Below, piece after piece: positions 1 to 13,000 of a stretch of DNA of 64,000 nucleotides. The stretch is from contig JAKOGI010000025.1 in assembly GCA_029747015.1 (NCBI GenBank), forward strand, positions 1,583,001 through 1,647,000, in the 5' to 3' direction. This DNA comes from Carnegiea gigantea. Taxonomy: Eukaryota > Streptophyta > Magnoliopsida > Caryophyllales > Cactaceae. The position numbers and the translations under genes are program-made. Below the pieces are notes generated by a model. The model was given only the letters and a program-made list of their open reading frames with translations. It searched no databases and had not been told where the DNA came from. The number at the start of each line of letters is the position of its first letter. Position 1 is the stretch's first letter.

Positions 1-879
1 CAAAACATGCACACAAAACTTGAATTACACAAGAATGAACCTTTACACCATAATACAACTTCATAGCTCACATTCAAGCTCATAGCTTTACTCTTAAGAC
101 ACCAGGGACTCCATCTCTGCTTACGTGGATCGACTTTTACCTGTTATTTCAGAAACCTGGGAAGGGAATAATAATAAATGGGAATGAGCAATTATCGCTC
201 AGTGGTTAACCCCTTTTCCTTAAACAATACTTTAAATGCAATAATAACTTACAACTACTATTCGTAATTCCTTCCCTTTGAAGAACTCACCGATCATGCA
301 CTGTTCCAATCACGATGCAAGAGAAATGGCCTTTACACCACCCGCTTAAACTTGAAAGTAGTTATACTTAATAAACTTACCATGAGACATTTATATAACT
401 CATAAACGCAATGAAAATAGAGGGGTTTAACCCGTAAATACCACTTGCTGGGAGATCTGTTACGAGAATCACTAAAACTTCATATACACTGCTCAATACA
501 TTATTAAGGCTCATTTCCGTACATATACTTTATGCCGTACATGATCATTATACGTCATTGAAGATGCTGTCAAGTAATAAGCTATATGAATTTACTAATG
601 ATATTAAAATCATCGTCATGCTCAATGCAATGTCATTATTACACCAATGCTTTCGCTACACCATACCATGACAGGTCATGTACAGGAGTAAATTTCTTGC
701 TAAACATGAAACAATAACCATACGCTGAAGCATATACTATGTCATGCGATTAATGTGGTCTTTACAGGCTTGTTAGCGGAACTATAGGATATATAAGCTT
801 TAAATTCCTACCTGTTGGTAGAACTATAGAACTTTAACACAATTGATGAACTATGAAACATTTGATAGGACTATTCGTA

Positions 880-1110
880 TGAAATGTTGAACTTTGAATC
901 ATCTGTACACTGGCAGCACTATGAATTTTGAACTCTGAACTTTGGGACTTCTGCCTATTGGCAGAGCTATGAACTTTGGACTTTGAAACTTTTGCCTATT
1001 TGCAGAGCTATGAACTTTGAATGGCATAACTATGGACTTTGAACTTTGAAATTCCTGCCTATTGGCAGAACGATGAAACATTGAACTCTGAAGTCTCTAC
1101 CCACTGACAG
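880..1110. repeat. Degenerate tandem repeat inside the LTR
   Basis: Four to five imperfect copies of a unit of roughly 50-70 bp, containing 'gaactttgaa' and 'cctattggcagagctatga'. No coding sense. Confidence 0.7.
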
Positions 1111-1329
1111 AGCAATAAACACTGAATTTTAAAGCATTGAAGTTAAAGTGCTATGTAAACTTAAAAAGAAAATATCGGATTGGTTACGCTAAGAGTCCAA
1201 TTGATGCAATGTAACCAATGACTTGTCAATGAAAACATGCAGCCGGTGAAACATTTAGGAATGCTTAGAAATCAAATAAATAAGCATTCGTGACTATATC
1301 ATTTCTATGCAAGCACTATAAACGATGAA

Positions 1330-1960
1330 TACATGTAGTCGATGAGCTATATATATAATCGATAAACTTTATATAGTCGATAACTTTATATAACCGACAA
1401 ACTATATATAATAAATAAACTACGTGTAAATCAATAAACTTTTGAAAGTCATTAAACCACATATAAGTTGATAAGCTTTATATACTCGATAAACTTTCTA
1501 CATTCGATAACGATATATAGTCATTAAACTTGCTATGATTGATAATTTTTATATAATCGATAAGCTGTATATATAATTGCTAAACTTCATATGATTGATA
1601 GACTATATCTAATCACTAAACTTCATATAAATCACATATCACTAAACGCTATATAATCAATGAATCGCTAAACTTCATAAATCGATGAATCGATAAACTT
1701 CCTATACATCGATGAATCGCTAAACTTCATAAATCGATAAATCGATAAACTTCCTATGCATCGATGAATCGTTAAACTTCATATAAATCGATAAATCGTT
1801 ATAAAATCGAATAATCCTCATATAACCGATTATAATTCGATTAACTATATATATAATCAAATACATTTCACATAATCGATAAACTATATATAATCGATAA
1901 ACGTGTTCTATACGATCAATATCTATATACTAGGCATCGTTCAGTCTACGCTACAGTTTC
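1330..1960. repeat. Degenerate short tandem repeat based on 'atcgataaactt'
   Basis: Dozens of diverged copies of a short motif built around ATCGATAAACTT and TATATAATCGAT, within the gypsy-type LTR. This is typical of slippage-grown LTR interiors. Confidence 0.75.
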
Positions 1961-2872
1961 CTCACGTCATAAATAATCAGTTCCAATTCAATCTGAACGA
2001 ACTATAATCGATAAACTTTCATCAAAATTAGCAATAAATAGGAAGAAGAGAGAACCCACCTCGAATCCAAGCTAAGGGACCCGTTTTAGGGTTCGATTTG
2101 GGTGGCTCGATGCGGGCTCGGTTCGCCCCTTTGCTCTCCTTTTGCTGGTCTCCCTCCTTCCTGCCGAACCGCCGCCGCCGGTGGCCGTGGAGGAGCCTCG
2201 AGCCACCGCCGGTGACCTCCCCCTTGCTGAACTGTTCTCCTCCCTCCCCTGCGTCTGCCGCTGCTCTCTCTCTGGCCCAACTGGGCGTCGACCGGGGTGG
2301 GGACGGCCGGGCGTGCGTCGGGCGATTGCCAGCGACACCGCCGGGGCTTCCCTCACCCTCTCCCGGCGTGTGTGTGTGGGTGGCACGGGCAGGGGTCGAA
2401 GACCCCCCTCTCTCGATGTTTCTCTGCCCGAAGAGAAGGGGGTTCAGCCCCTTTTAAATTTTTTCTTCTTTTTTTTTCTTTTTCCTTTTTCCTTTTTCTT
2501 TTATTCTTGCTGGTAACTGATAATAACACCAACCCACTGTACACTAAATCCAAATTTTCCGACCTCCAAATCTTAAACTGTAACCATTAATATAATCATG
2601 GATCGATTATTCGCCTTTTGATTATATTAAAGTTCGATTCAATAAATTGCAGGATAGTTCCCACGGTTCAACATTCTAGTCGTATTCGGAGCTCTGCTCA
2701 ACGTAGTGCCCAATAAAAAAATCCTTAATACCAATAAAACTAATAATAATGAGAATACTAATATTCCTTTCAATAAAATCAACACTCGGGCAGACTTCAT
2801 CGATATTAATTCAATTTATAACGATATAAATCGGCTTAACGAAGGGAATAGAAGTCCGGGTGTTACAAATAT

Positions 2873-3800
2873 ACTCCATTTCTCAAGTCACCCACTCCAA
2901 TATGCCTCTTTGAGATGCGGCCCTGTATAAGACAAGAGTTTTTACCATTGTAACAAGACATTTAATATCTTTGGTTAGCTGGCCTTTTCAACCATCACCG
3001 GCACTTCACTAGTGGTAGGACTATAAAGCGGTTTAGGTATTGAAACTGATTTTGAAGAATATGTGGGTTATTAGTCACATGATGTGAAGAACCACTATCA
3101 AGAACCCACGACATTGATATAGCACTACAACTCTTCCCACTCATTCTCTCTTGGGTTTCTTTTGCTTTAAAATACGCATAGACTTCTTCTCATTGGGCCG
3201 GTGCTAGCCTACCAAACCTGTTTTGGACACCGTCTCCCTCTTTATTCAGATCCTCTTGCCCTGTTGCCAACTTGCCATCAACGCTTCTCCTCCTCCTTTC
3301 TGATTTCTGTCGAGACTTTGTGAACTTTCGCCATAGCTCTGCCCGGGTACATCAGCTCCTTCACAGCTATTCCACAATCTCATAGCTCAATGGTGCTAGG
3401 GTCTGTTGGCGTTCTTCTCGGATAACAAAGGCATATACTTTGTTCAGATTTGGTAATGGCTCCAGAGAGAGGATGCTGGAGCGATCCATGCCATACGAGT
3501 CCGAATCAAGACCCATCAGGAATTGGTGGATCTTCTCGAATCAGCTGATCCATGTAGGTTTTTATCAATAATGTTGTATAACCAAGCAATTACCATAGAG
3601 TCACATCCCTCCCAGGCATACACTTCTGGGGAAGTGTTATGAGGTCTAGATATGGCCCCATCAGTAAACCCAACCTTGTTCTTCGATTTTAAGGCATTGA
3701 TTGTTAATCTGCCCCAGTTCCCATTATCAATCCTGATCTTAAAACTTATGAGCGAAGATGTAATTAATCCTAAAAATTTGGAATTGGAAAAGATTTCAAG
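2873..3800 (-). pseudogene. Ty1/copia gag-protease fragment
   Basis: Minus-strand fragment of the copia element present more completely at about 40411-43800. From right to left it encodes a gag segment (ALKSKNKVGFIGGT near 3690-3650, a UBN2-type gag motif) and a retropepsin motif VLDSGSSHHVTNN near 3110-3070. Stops and frameshifts break it. It retains the HH after DSGSS where the partner copy has PH, so here it is closer to the family consensus. Confidence 0.8.
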
Positions 3801-4084
3801 AGAGAAGCTCTTGTCTTTTTACATCAATTTATGGTCGTAGTTATAATCATTATCTATCAGTACTAACCAGCACTCATAGACATCAATCATTACTCCTTGG
3901 CATCAGTTGATACCGATAAACACTTATCAGCACTCATTGACAATGACTTACATATGACAAGTTGAAAAGCGCAAGTAAAGAAATTTTGAAGGCTTGGATT
4001 CTATTAGATGCGTGGATTTTGATTTTAACGGAGGGTGTATTTTGGTAATCATATATGTTCGTTTTGTTGTATATAATTCTACAG

Positions 4085-4764
4085 TGCTTTAGTTTGGGCA
4101 AACGGAGTTGGAAGAAATGCTACATGCTTGGTTCTGGATCACTGACAATCATATAGGATGACACTCCTCAATACTGGAGATGGACATCTATACGTAACTG
4201 AAGGACTCTCTGAGAACACTATTGTGTTAGTGTTGACATACATTGTTACACTCTGTCATTGTTTTATTTCTGTGTGGACATACATTGTTACACTCTGCCA
4301 TTGCGTTAGCGTTGTAAGTGCATACATAAATTTACTTGTAGATTCCCTGAGAATGCTGAGCTCGATCTCGTTTGGTGGCTCGAAATCAAAGGACAAATCT
4401 GCACGAAATTGCTTTCACCAGATACTAGTTACGGTTCTTATTTCGTGTTCAAGCTGAGACGTATGGATTGCACTGGTTTCGAAGATCTGCCAGTGACCCT
4501 ATCGGTTTCAAAAGTTGATAAAGATGGTCATCGCGAAACACTGGAGACCAATTCCGTCTGTCTAAAGCCACAGGGGGGATTGCCTGAAGACCTGCCTTGT
4601 CTAGTTCAAAGAGAGGATGGATGGATGGAGATAGAGATGGGCACATATCATGTCAGCATTGATGAAGGGGGTTGTATTGGAGATGACTCTGATAGAGATT
4701 CACAGGGGGGAATGGGAAGACCGGCCTTTTTGTCGAGGGCATTGAACTCCGCCCTCTTGATTAA
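4085..4764 (+). pseudogene. F-box/PP2-B type pseudogene, exons 2-3 only (copy 1)
   Basis: Exon 2 is 4085-4203, the 119-nt length constant in this family, and encodes the KKCYMLGS core. Exon 3 is 4342-4764 and encodes the PP2 lectin-like domain (RFPENAEL, ISTKLLSPDTSYGSYFVFKL, GWMEIEMGTY). Exon 1 with the F-box is absent. Lesions seen: an in-frame TAG in exon 2 where intact relatives have TGG of a WGD motif; exon-2 donor GT changed to GA; two frameshifts near the 3' end, after which the family ending GIELRPLD is readable only in other frames. The same lesions occur in the copy at 44034-44713, so they predate the duplication. Intron 2 holds a short tandem repeat (about 4225-4310). Confidence 0.9.
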
Positions 4765-4836
4765 CTGGAATCACACAGAGCACTGCAGGGAAAAGAAACA
4801 AAAAAACCCCGGTTCATGTTCAAGAATTTTGTTCTT

Positions 4837-5346
4837 AGGAGTGGGCTTCCAAAAAGGAAGGTGTATCATTTGTGATATGAACAGTCATTTCAAATCCTTA
4901 TAAGTCACATTCGGAGTGTCCTCATTCCTTACAAACCGACCAATTTATGCATCCTCTTTACCAGTGGTCCAATCCAGAATCTTTGCCTTGCTAGATGACT
5001 ACTCAAAACTCTCCAGTCACTAGCACAACTCACAGATGGGTCAACTCTGATAACATCTATAACGTACACCTTTCCTTTTCCTGAGCCGTGAACAGTTACT
5101 AAAATTGGCTCCAATAATGATCATTGACTGGCCCCACAAATCATCACAACCCCTTTCAGCATGCTTCATCCTCGCTCACACGCTGCATGAGAAAACTTTT
5201 TTGGAGATCACTCGTTCTAATATTTCTCCACAGCGATCATGCTTAACTATGCAGTTCTTAAGACTGAGGTTTCTAAAAAGGAAGGTACATCTTGTTGATA
5301 TGGGTCATCACTTCAAAAATTTTTAAGTCACACTCAGGATATTACA
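4837..5346 (-). mobile_element. Cassandra-like TRIM, truncated copy
   Basis: Minus-strand element: partial 3' LTR (about 4837-4935), short internal part with a degraded primer site (near 5044-5055, 'ctctgataacat') and a complete 289-bp 5' LTR at 5058-5346. The 5S-rRNA-like block is on the minus strand near 5205-5265. It is the same insertion as 15065-15766, carried by duplication rather than an independent event. Confidence 0.75.
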
Positions 5347-6525
5347 ATATAATATAAAAAACATTAATGTTACTACATACTTAGAATGCATATTATTTGA
5401 TGGATTATTGTATTATATAAATACATATATTTATCATATGTTATGTAAAAACTATATGCTTATTTTAAGAATGTAATTACAATGAAAAGACAAATTTTTT
5501 TAATATATTGTTTATCATAAATTACTAATTTTACTACCAATTTTTCTATCCAATATTTTTATATCTAATTTTTAACCTATCTTTGGATTTAAAAAAACAT
5601 TACCATATCTCTTTCTCTTCCTAACAACCCACTAATAAATAAAAATTGTTTTATTGTAGATACCCTAACCCCCACTATTTACTACACCATCTACCACTAA
5701 TGACGACTTCTAATTTATTGACAATGACCTAAAAATGTGTGTTCAAGGTGTTTTTAATTATGATTATTTTCATAATTGAATTAATGTTGCAATCCATTGT
5801 AAAGGATACAAGAAGTTATGGTGTTAATAAATGTAACTACAAACGCAACTAATATGTTCACATATTATTTTTATATTACACATATCATTTTAAAAAATTA
5901 TTTAAAATTTAATTCACAACAGTGATAGCATATAAAATGGAAAATTATCATATTCTACCACAATATAATAAATACGTATTTATAAGTCCTCAATTTGAAC
6001 ATATACAATAGTTACAGAACTATATAAATATATTTCATGCTTAATTACAATTAGCTTCTATTTACATATGTATACCCATTTAGCACCATTCAACGTGTTT
6101 CAGCGATGAACACTAATAAATACTTATTATGAGCCGAAAAGAACATGCTCATTGACTTACAGTCAGTATTGTAAAAATTTTTATTGTTATGTTTAGAATT
6201 GCACAAGAATCGATATACACACACTCTCTCTCTATATATAACTAGCACTATTTTCTAAAAAAGAAAAACTATAGAATAAAATATACAATAACAATAATAA
6301 CAACTCTAGGTGCGTACCTCACTTTCAAAAAAAAAATCTGCAACGATCTAAATCTACAAAGTACAGTTGCTAGATATTTCCAATAGCCGATCCTTTTCCC
6401 GTGCTAATGATGCACGGGACATGGTCATGATGACAACTAAGGTGTTGGTTGTCTTGCCATGTTAACTTCCAGTACGGTGTATAGACTTCTCAGCCGTGTA
6501 CGGCCCACAACTGCAAACAGAAACC
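4837..6525. repeat. Duplicated segment B, copy 1 (partner 15257-15789 plus 22171-23215)
   Basis: Collinear with 15257-15789 and, beyond the CACTA transposon there, with 22171-23215. It comprises most of a Cassandra-like TRIM and about 1.2 kb of AT-rich flank with no genes. Where the partner carries the CACTA, this copy has about 40 bp that start TACTACA and end TGTA (5374-5415), resembling CACTA termini. Confidence 0.88.
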
Positions 6526-8052
6526 TACAAAGAGGACAACATGTTTAAAACGAAACAGACGAGAAGGATGGTAATATGAATCTGTTTCTTGTTTTGTACG
6601 TCATGCAATGCGTAATAAATAAATTTGTTTCATGCGGTGCGTAATAAATAAATTAATCAATCACGGGCATGCATGCGTTATACAAAGTTCACATTTCCTC
6701 TTTGGTCTTCGTCGTTCCATATGGGGAAAACCGCAACGGTTGCATTACTTAATTATTAATGTCAATTTTGGATTCATTATGCTTACCATGACATCTCATA
6801 ACTTACACGTTTCAGATTTTTTTTTTTTTTTTTTGGGTGCAGAAAGGGGAGCGTGTCCTTGAGGAATTTTATTTATTTCCGAGTCATTCGGTGCCAATGT
6901 GTCCGTATATTATCTGCTAAGAGTACATCCCTAACGTCATGGGAGGTGAGTTTAAAATCTTACAAATTGGAGTCGATGCAATGCCCATTTTGGCTAACTT
7001 ATCTACGACTTAATTAGTCTCTCTGCAACAATGCGTAATTTTAACGTCCCACCTCTATAACAACTTGATTAGCCTCTTTGTTTCAGAAATAATGTCTACT
7101 ATTTCTTTTTAAAATATATCAAAATAATATTTTTTTTATCAAAATTAAAAATTATCAAATTTATGATGGCAAAATGATAAATGTCTTACTACAAGACACT
7201 TTTAAAGTGTCTTATTTTTTCCTAAAAATCATATTACAATGTTTTTAAGTTCAAAAAAAGGTATAATTAATTAGTGAAAACATATTATAACTTATAAATT
7301 ATGTAAAATCATCTTTTTTATCCATAATTGACTTCATTTCTAAAATACGCGCGTTATATACCCTCGCGGATGAGGATGATTCAAGTACAAAAGATATATC
7401 ATTGGTATTTTATCATCAAAATAAGTCAATTAACTAATATTTCTTAAAATACGTGAAAAGTCAAAAGGAATATTCGTTTTAGATTTCAAGTAAACACTAG
7501 GCATGTTCTACTACCGTAAATCTTATATGAAACAAAGAAAACTATTTGAAAAATTGAAGAAATTAAAGAATTGAAAAGAAAAGAAATTTAAAGGTGTGAA
7601 TATTTAGAAATCTCTCTACTTGTAAAAATATATGTCGTGTTGGAATTCTCTATGCAAGGTCGGTGAATCTGACAGTGTGATTGGCTATTGATACTGGGGA
7701 ATTCCCTTTCTTCATCGTACTAATTAACTAGTATTGGCATTGAGTTAATTATGAGTGGTTTTTAACCCACATGAAACCTTAAAAAAAAAAGTGGTGAATA
7801 TATTTAGAAAATTTATCTTTAAAAAAAATTCAAACTCGTGTGGCATATTGGTTCATCTTTTTGTACGTATATAAATTTTGTTATATTATAGATAAATTAA
7901 ATATGAAACAAACAAGTAGTGTATATTAGTTTTAATTTATGTGAGGTTTCAATTCAAAATTGATTGACAATGAGTTGAAACTTATTAAATTAGTATTTTG
8001 AAATTTCACACGTAACTTAATAACTGTTTTTGCTGTTTCTTAACAGCTCAAA
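6526..8052. other. AT-rich intergenic region
   Basis: No credible gene. Contains poly-A and poly-T runs and low-complexity AT sequence. Confidence 0.6.
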
Positions 8053-8057
8053 TGTCC

Positions 8058-8553
8058 TGTTGGAATGTAAAAATGGGTATTATCACACATTGATGAAATA
8101 CAAAGAATATGATAGTCGGTGTTATCCCACATTGATGAAGTTAAAGGGTTGAGCATGCATATAAACTTGTAAGTTACTCCACCCACTGTCAATTGATTTT
8201 GGATTGAAAACTCATTTAAACTTCTATACGTGACTCGTTTGTTCAAAGCTCAATTGATATAAAAAATTTAACATGGTATCAGAGCGGGTTACTCGATCTT
8301 GATTTGCCATCGACCACCGTTCCCATTTGAGGGGGCGTGTTAGAACGTGAAAGTGGATATTATCCCATATTGATGAAATACAAAGAATACGATAGTGGGT
8401 GTTGTCCTACATTGATGAAATTAAAGAGTTTGATCATGCATATAAGCTCGTGAGTTGCTCTATCCATTGTCAATTAATTTGATTTGAAATCTCATTTGAA
8501 CTTATACACATGACTCATCTGTTCAAGATCCAATGGATATTAAAAATTTAACG
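8058..8553 (+). mobile_element. Complete TRIM retrotransposon with perfect 5-bp TSD
   Basis: Two 216-bp LTRs (8058-8273 starting TGTTGGAATG; 8338-8553 starting TGTTAGAACG) flank a 64-bp internal region that holds only a primer-binding site TGGTATCAGAGC at 8274-8285 and a purine tract (GAGGGGGC, 8329-8336). The target duplication TGTCC is present at 8053-8057 and 8554-8558. The second LTR ends CG instead of CA. It has no coding capacity, so mobilisation would need an autonomous partner. The short open frame crossing the first LTR is spurious. Confidence 0.93.
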
Positions 8554-8558
8554 TGTCC

Positions 8559-9397
8559 CTTATTCAAAGAATAGATTCCCCATCGCAAATGTATGCCAAT
8601 TTTAAACATAAAACAAAATCAAAATCTGAAAATCCTCTTATTTTTAGCGAATTTCACCCCAAGATATTTTATACGTAACACAGACGTGGGCCTATAGATA
8701 TGGCGTGCGTTCAGGGGCCAGGGATGGGTACCAAGTGGAGATAGGGATGGTCATGGGAGACACTCACAGATCCCTGTAGCATTACAAGTACCTCAAGTTT
8801 TTTTTTGTTTTTTTTTTTAACACTGATTCTAAAGTATCAAATTATTATTACTATAGATCCTGTTTTTATGGGACGGTCTTTTTATGGGTAATAATATTTG
8901 TAAAGATAAGGTCGTTTACATCTGAATTTTTTCAAACTCTAAATGAGCAAGATTCACACTGAGATGAGTTGTTGATGTATCTTATTTTGAGGCATGAAAC
9001 GACATGGATAGTTATACTCCTACAAATATTCATATGAGCCACCCTTGATTAATTTAAAACAATTAGAATCTCTTTTTTTTTTTAACCAAATGGTAGTTCA
9101 ACCATATATAAATGTGAATTGATCCATTCTCTTGAGTACACACATGTACACTACCGCTGTTCTACTACCATATACAACAAAACAAAGGAAGCGACTTGAA
9201 AAAGCGAGGAAAAAATTTGGGAAGAACCAGATGTGAAAAGGGTGCGTGTGAAAGACCAAAAAGGCCTCTTGTTTCTTGTCTCTAGAAACATGTATTTTGC
9301 TGCTCTGAGCTTCCTTAGCCTGGCCGGTGATAGTGTGATCGATACTCAAGAGTCAATCAAGACCTAAAGAGTCAAGAATTCCCTCTTCTCCCCCTAC
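8559..9397. other. Intergenic region
   Basis: No gene recognised. A stretch near 9305-9345 (GGCCGGTGATAGTGTGATCG) is similar to one near 33520-33550 and could be an old tRNA-derived SINE head. Confidence 0.5.
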
Positions 9398-10012
9398 TAA
9401 GGGCATCCGTAGCCAAATGGACAGCGTGCTGTTTTGGAACCCACGGGGCACACGCGTCAGCCCCAGCCAAGGCCACCCGTGGCGTGGAACGGGTGGAACT
9501 GTAGCGAGTTCCGCCCTGCGTTTTATTTTTTTTGGGGGGTCGTTTTCGCAGGTAAAAAATGCGTTTTACGTAGTTATTGTGAAAGGAACGAGGCGTTTAA
9601 GTGTGGGCCGGGCAAAAAAAAGAAAAAACGGCGGAGGAGGCCGTTGGGCCTTGTTTTCAGTGCAGGCCAGAGCTGAACTCGAGGAAATGTATTCGTTGCC
9701 CGTCCAAACGGCTACATGTTGAGTTTTTTTTTTTTTGAAAGATTATTTTTTGTATAAATATGTGAAGGTTGTGTTGCAAAAATTCAATTTTCAAAATTTC
9801 TCCAAATCTCTCAATCTGAAAATCTATCCTTGTAGTAGCTCAATCCCTTTGGAAGTCAAGAAGCAAAAATTGTGGTAAGTACAAAAATCAATTTATACAT
9901 TTTTATGTCAATAAAATAAATATTCTTTACTCTCAAAGAATAAAAAACATTTACATATGTTAATACACAAAAACAGCATAAAAAATAAAAAGTAATAAAT
10001 GAAATTTAAAAC

Positions 10013-13000
10013 TGTTGGCTTTCTATTTATCCATTAATATTATATGTTATGTTTGTTTTGATGAAAGACAAAAAGGAAGCTTAGATATTTATTCTTTAAT
10101 CATATTCTATAATGATATTATGAAATTACTAATAATATTTGGATATATTATGAGACTTCCTTAATCTTGTGATTTAAGATATGATTTGGTTATGGAAAGA
10201 ATAATAAAATTAGTTTAAGGAGAATCCAAATCAGCATATGACTTAATTATGGAAGGAATTGCTCAAAAAGAATCCAAATCTGCCAAAAAATTAGGACAAC
10301 CGTTGCAAGCAAATCAACTAGCCGTTGCATACTGAATTTGTGCCATCTTCAGTGACACTGAACTGGATCTTCAAGGCCTTGAACTGAACTAAGAAATCAG
10401 GATGTGTCTAACGGCTACTTTCCTTCTATTTGTCCAAGCCTTGCCTATAAATATGCAAGATGGTTGAGAGCTGAAGATACCAAACAAGACAAGCATTCAT
10501 TGGCATACTCAAACACACTCTCTTATTGTATTGATTGAGCTTTAATTTCCTATTGTTCCTTGAGTTATTTACGTAGTTTTTAGGTGGGATTATAGAGTTG
10601 AAGGGTCAACTCTACCAAACCTTGTTGAGGGTATCAACTTGGGTCTTGGAACTTAGAGTAGGTGTACTCTAGAGTTATAATTATCCGTCCTAATAAAGAT
10701 TCGGGTTAATCCTAGAGTTAGAGAATTCTAGGCGGGGATTAAGCCTGTTGAGGCCAACCTCGTTAAAAAATTCGCTTGTGTTTTGTCCATGTTTCTTTTC
10801 CGCACTTTATTTCGATTAAATTGCGATTTTGATAATCACCCTATTCACCCCCTCTAGGTTGATTTAGTAGCTTTTGCACTTTTAATTGGTATCAGAGCCA
10901 AACCCACTGCATTTTGACTTTACCGTCAAGTGGGCAACGATCATGGCCACTAGTGGAGAAGGCTATTATGATCAAGGTCACTCTACTGTTAGACCACCTT
11001 TGTTTAGAAGTACTAACTTTTTATATTGGAAAAATTTGATGCAAATGTTTATCAAAACTGAAGATTATGAATTATGGAACATCGTGACAAAAGGACCATA
11101 CGTTCCGCAAATCACGATTGATGGAAAAACCATTATGAAAACTGAAGATCAATACACCCAAGAAGACTTTGCAAGGCTGTCAAAAAACTGTAAGGCCATG
11201 CATATATTATATTGTGGATTAGATGCTAATGAGTACAATCGTATTTGTGCATGTGAATCAGCTAAAGAAATATGGGACAAGTTGGTGGTGACGTATGAAG
11301 GGACAAGTCAAGTGAAAGAGACAAAAATCAACATATTCGTTCATCAATACGAGCTTTTCAAAATGCAACCCATGAAACGATCAAGGAGATGTTTACAAAG
11401 TTTACTGATATAACCAATAATCTCAAGTCTCTCGGTAAAACTTACACCAGCGAGGAGATGGTTAGGAAAATACTTCGGTGTTCTCCTCGAAATAAGTGGG
11501 GTCCCAGGATCACTGCAATTGAGGAAGCCCAAAACCTCAAGACTCTAGCCTTGGACTATTTGCTCGGAAAACCCATGACCCCACGAAATACATTTTAAAG
11601 AAGATGAAGAAGAAAAAGAAACTCAATCCAAGAAAGGAGTAGCATTCAAAACTGGAAGTAAAGACGCCGTTTCCTTGGAAGAAGAGTCAAGCGAAAAGGA
11701 TGAAGATACTATGGCAACGATCGCGAAAGGATTGAAGAAAATGTTCAAATCAAAGAAATTTGATCCCAAGAAGTTCTACAAAAAAGGATCATCATCAAGC
11801 AAAATAGAGAAGCTCTCAAAAGGTACAAAATTTCTTAACAACAAAAATGATTCTAACTTGGGTCCTTGCTTTGGATGTGAATTGCCAGGACATATTGTGA
11901 AAGACTGTCCAGTTTTGCAAATGAAAGTCGATAATTTGTGACTTTGACCATGGCTAGAAAGGTTTGATTTAGTGTCTTGACGAAAGGGAGAGAATTCTTA
12001 ATATTGGTGCATAAATTGAGGGGGAGCCTTCTCTAAGTACTAACTATATTCATGAGCTTTTGCAGGACAAGCCAATGAAATAATCATCACTGTCAAGAAA
12101 TTCAAGGTCTTAAATTACAGTTCAAGGGCTTGAACTGCAGGCAAAAACTAAACATTTTGAATATGACCAAATTAAGGGCTTGAACTTCACTTTCAAGGCC
12201 TTGACTATTGGTCATTGATACAAATAAATCAATTAGTTCATACCCAATGGAATTGGAAGGTAATCTAATATATTTTCTTTCATTCAGGGCACGTGGATTT
12301 TTTTAAATCTGTCTCAATTTTTGTTAATCTTGAAAATAGCATGATATTTGCTAATTTTATTCCAAAATCCTAATTGACTCATTTTTTGCTGGGAAATTAT
12401 TTTGGGTAGCAAATTTCCTTTCTCACCCACGCGTGTCCTCCTCTCTCTCTCTCTCTTACTTTATTTACCCAACTCAGCCTCACTTTACTTAGTTTGCTTC
12501 ACTCTTTCCACTTTGTTTTAAATTTGGTTTTACTCTATTTTTACTTCACGTGTACGAAACGACATAGTTTTAAGTTCCTCTTATTTTTTTATGAAAGTCG
12601 AAGGGGGAGAATAATTTGGTCATTTTGGTCGTGTTGATGTTAAACGCTACCAATCAGGTAATGTATCAAGTGATATAATACCTTTGCATGATTTACTTCA
12701 TACTTGAGAAATTTTGATTTTCAAATTTTAAATTGCTCAATTATTTTTAGAAGGTAAGCATGATATGATTAATAACCATCGTATTTTTTCATGGCATGTG
12801 ACATATTATTATGCTTGCTTCATATTTTAAAAATCATACCGAATTGTTGCACATAATTTTATGCTTAGTGCTTGCATCAATGTTATTGTCTATCTTCATA
12901 AGGGAATATATATATATTATTTTGCCATAATCTTGACTATTTATTTTTTAAAGGCGGAGTTAGTTTAGTTTGGGATATGATCCTGAAATGCTACTATGGC

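Larger units (their letters stand above)
1..2867 (-). mobile_element. Ty3/gypsy-type LTR (Tekay-like), cut by the left window edge
   Basis: Read on the minus strand, the LTR starts TGTAACACCCGGAC at 2867. It then has AT-rich DNA, a GC-rich proline/arginine-like stretch (about 2050-2460) resembling the transcribed leader of chromovirus LTRs, and a putative leader splice donor near 2060. The other end lies outside the window, so solo LTR versus full element is undecided. On the plus strand the end GGGTGTTACA is followed by AATAT; the duplicate locus at 42569 has AATAG there without the LTR. This fits an insertion into an older copia fragment with a 5-bp target duplication. The open frames in the GC-rich stretch are not credible genes. 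The family is inferred from LTR architecture only. Confidence 0.72.
2868..4836. repeat. Duplicated segment A, copy 1 (partner 42569-44785)
   Basis: Nearly collinear with 42569-44785, about 95% identical by eye. It carries part of a minus-strand copia element followed by exons 2 and 3 of an F-box/PP2 pseudogene. The main difference is a 296-bp solo LTR in the partner at 43217-43512; the empty site lies here near 3555. The left boundary abuts the gypsy LTR. The right boundary at 4836 switches abruptly to duplicated segment B. Confidence 0.9.

Noticed and set aside
2072..2590. Overlapping Arg/Pro-rich open frames on both strands
   Set aside because: GC-rich leader of an LTR; frames overlap on both strands and match no family I recognise.
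4409..4903. Continuous 164-codon open frame as an active gene
   Set aside because: It is a shifted reading of pseudogene exon 3 plus downstream TRIM sequence; F-box exon, splice donor and family C-terminus are lost.
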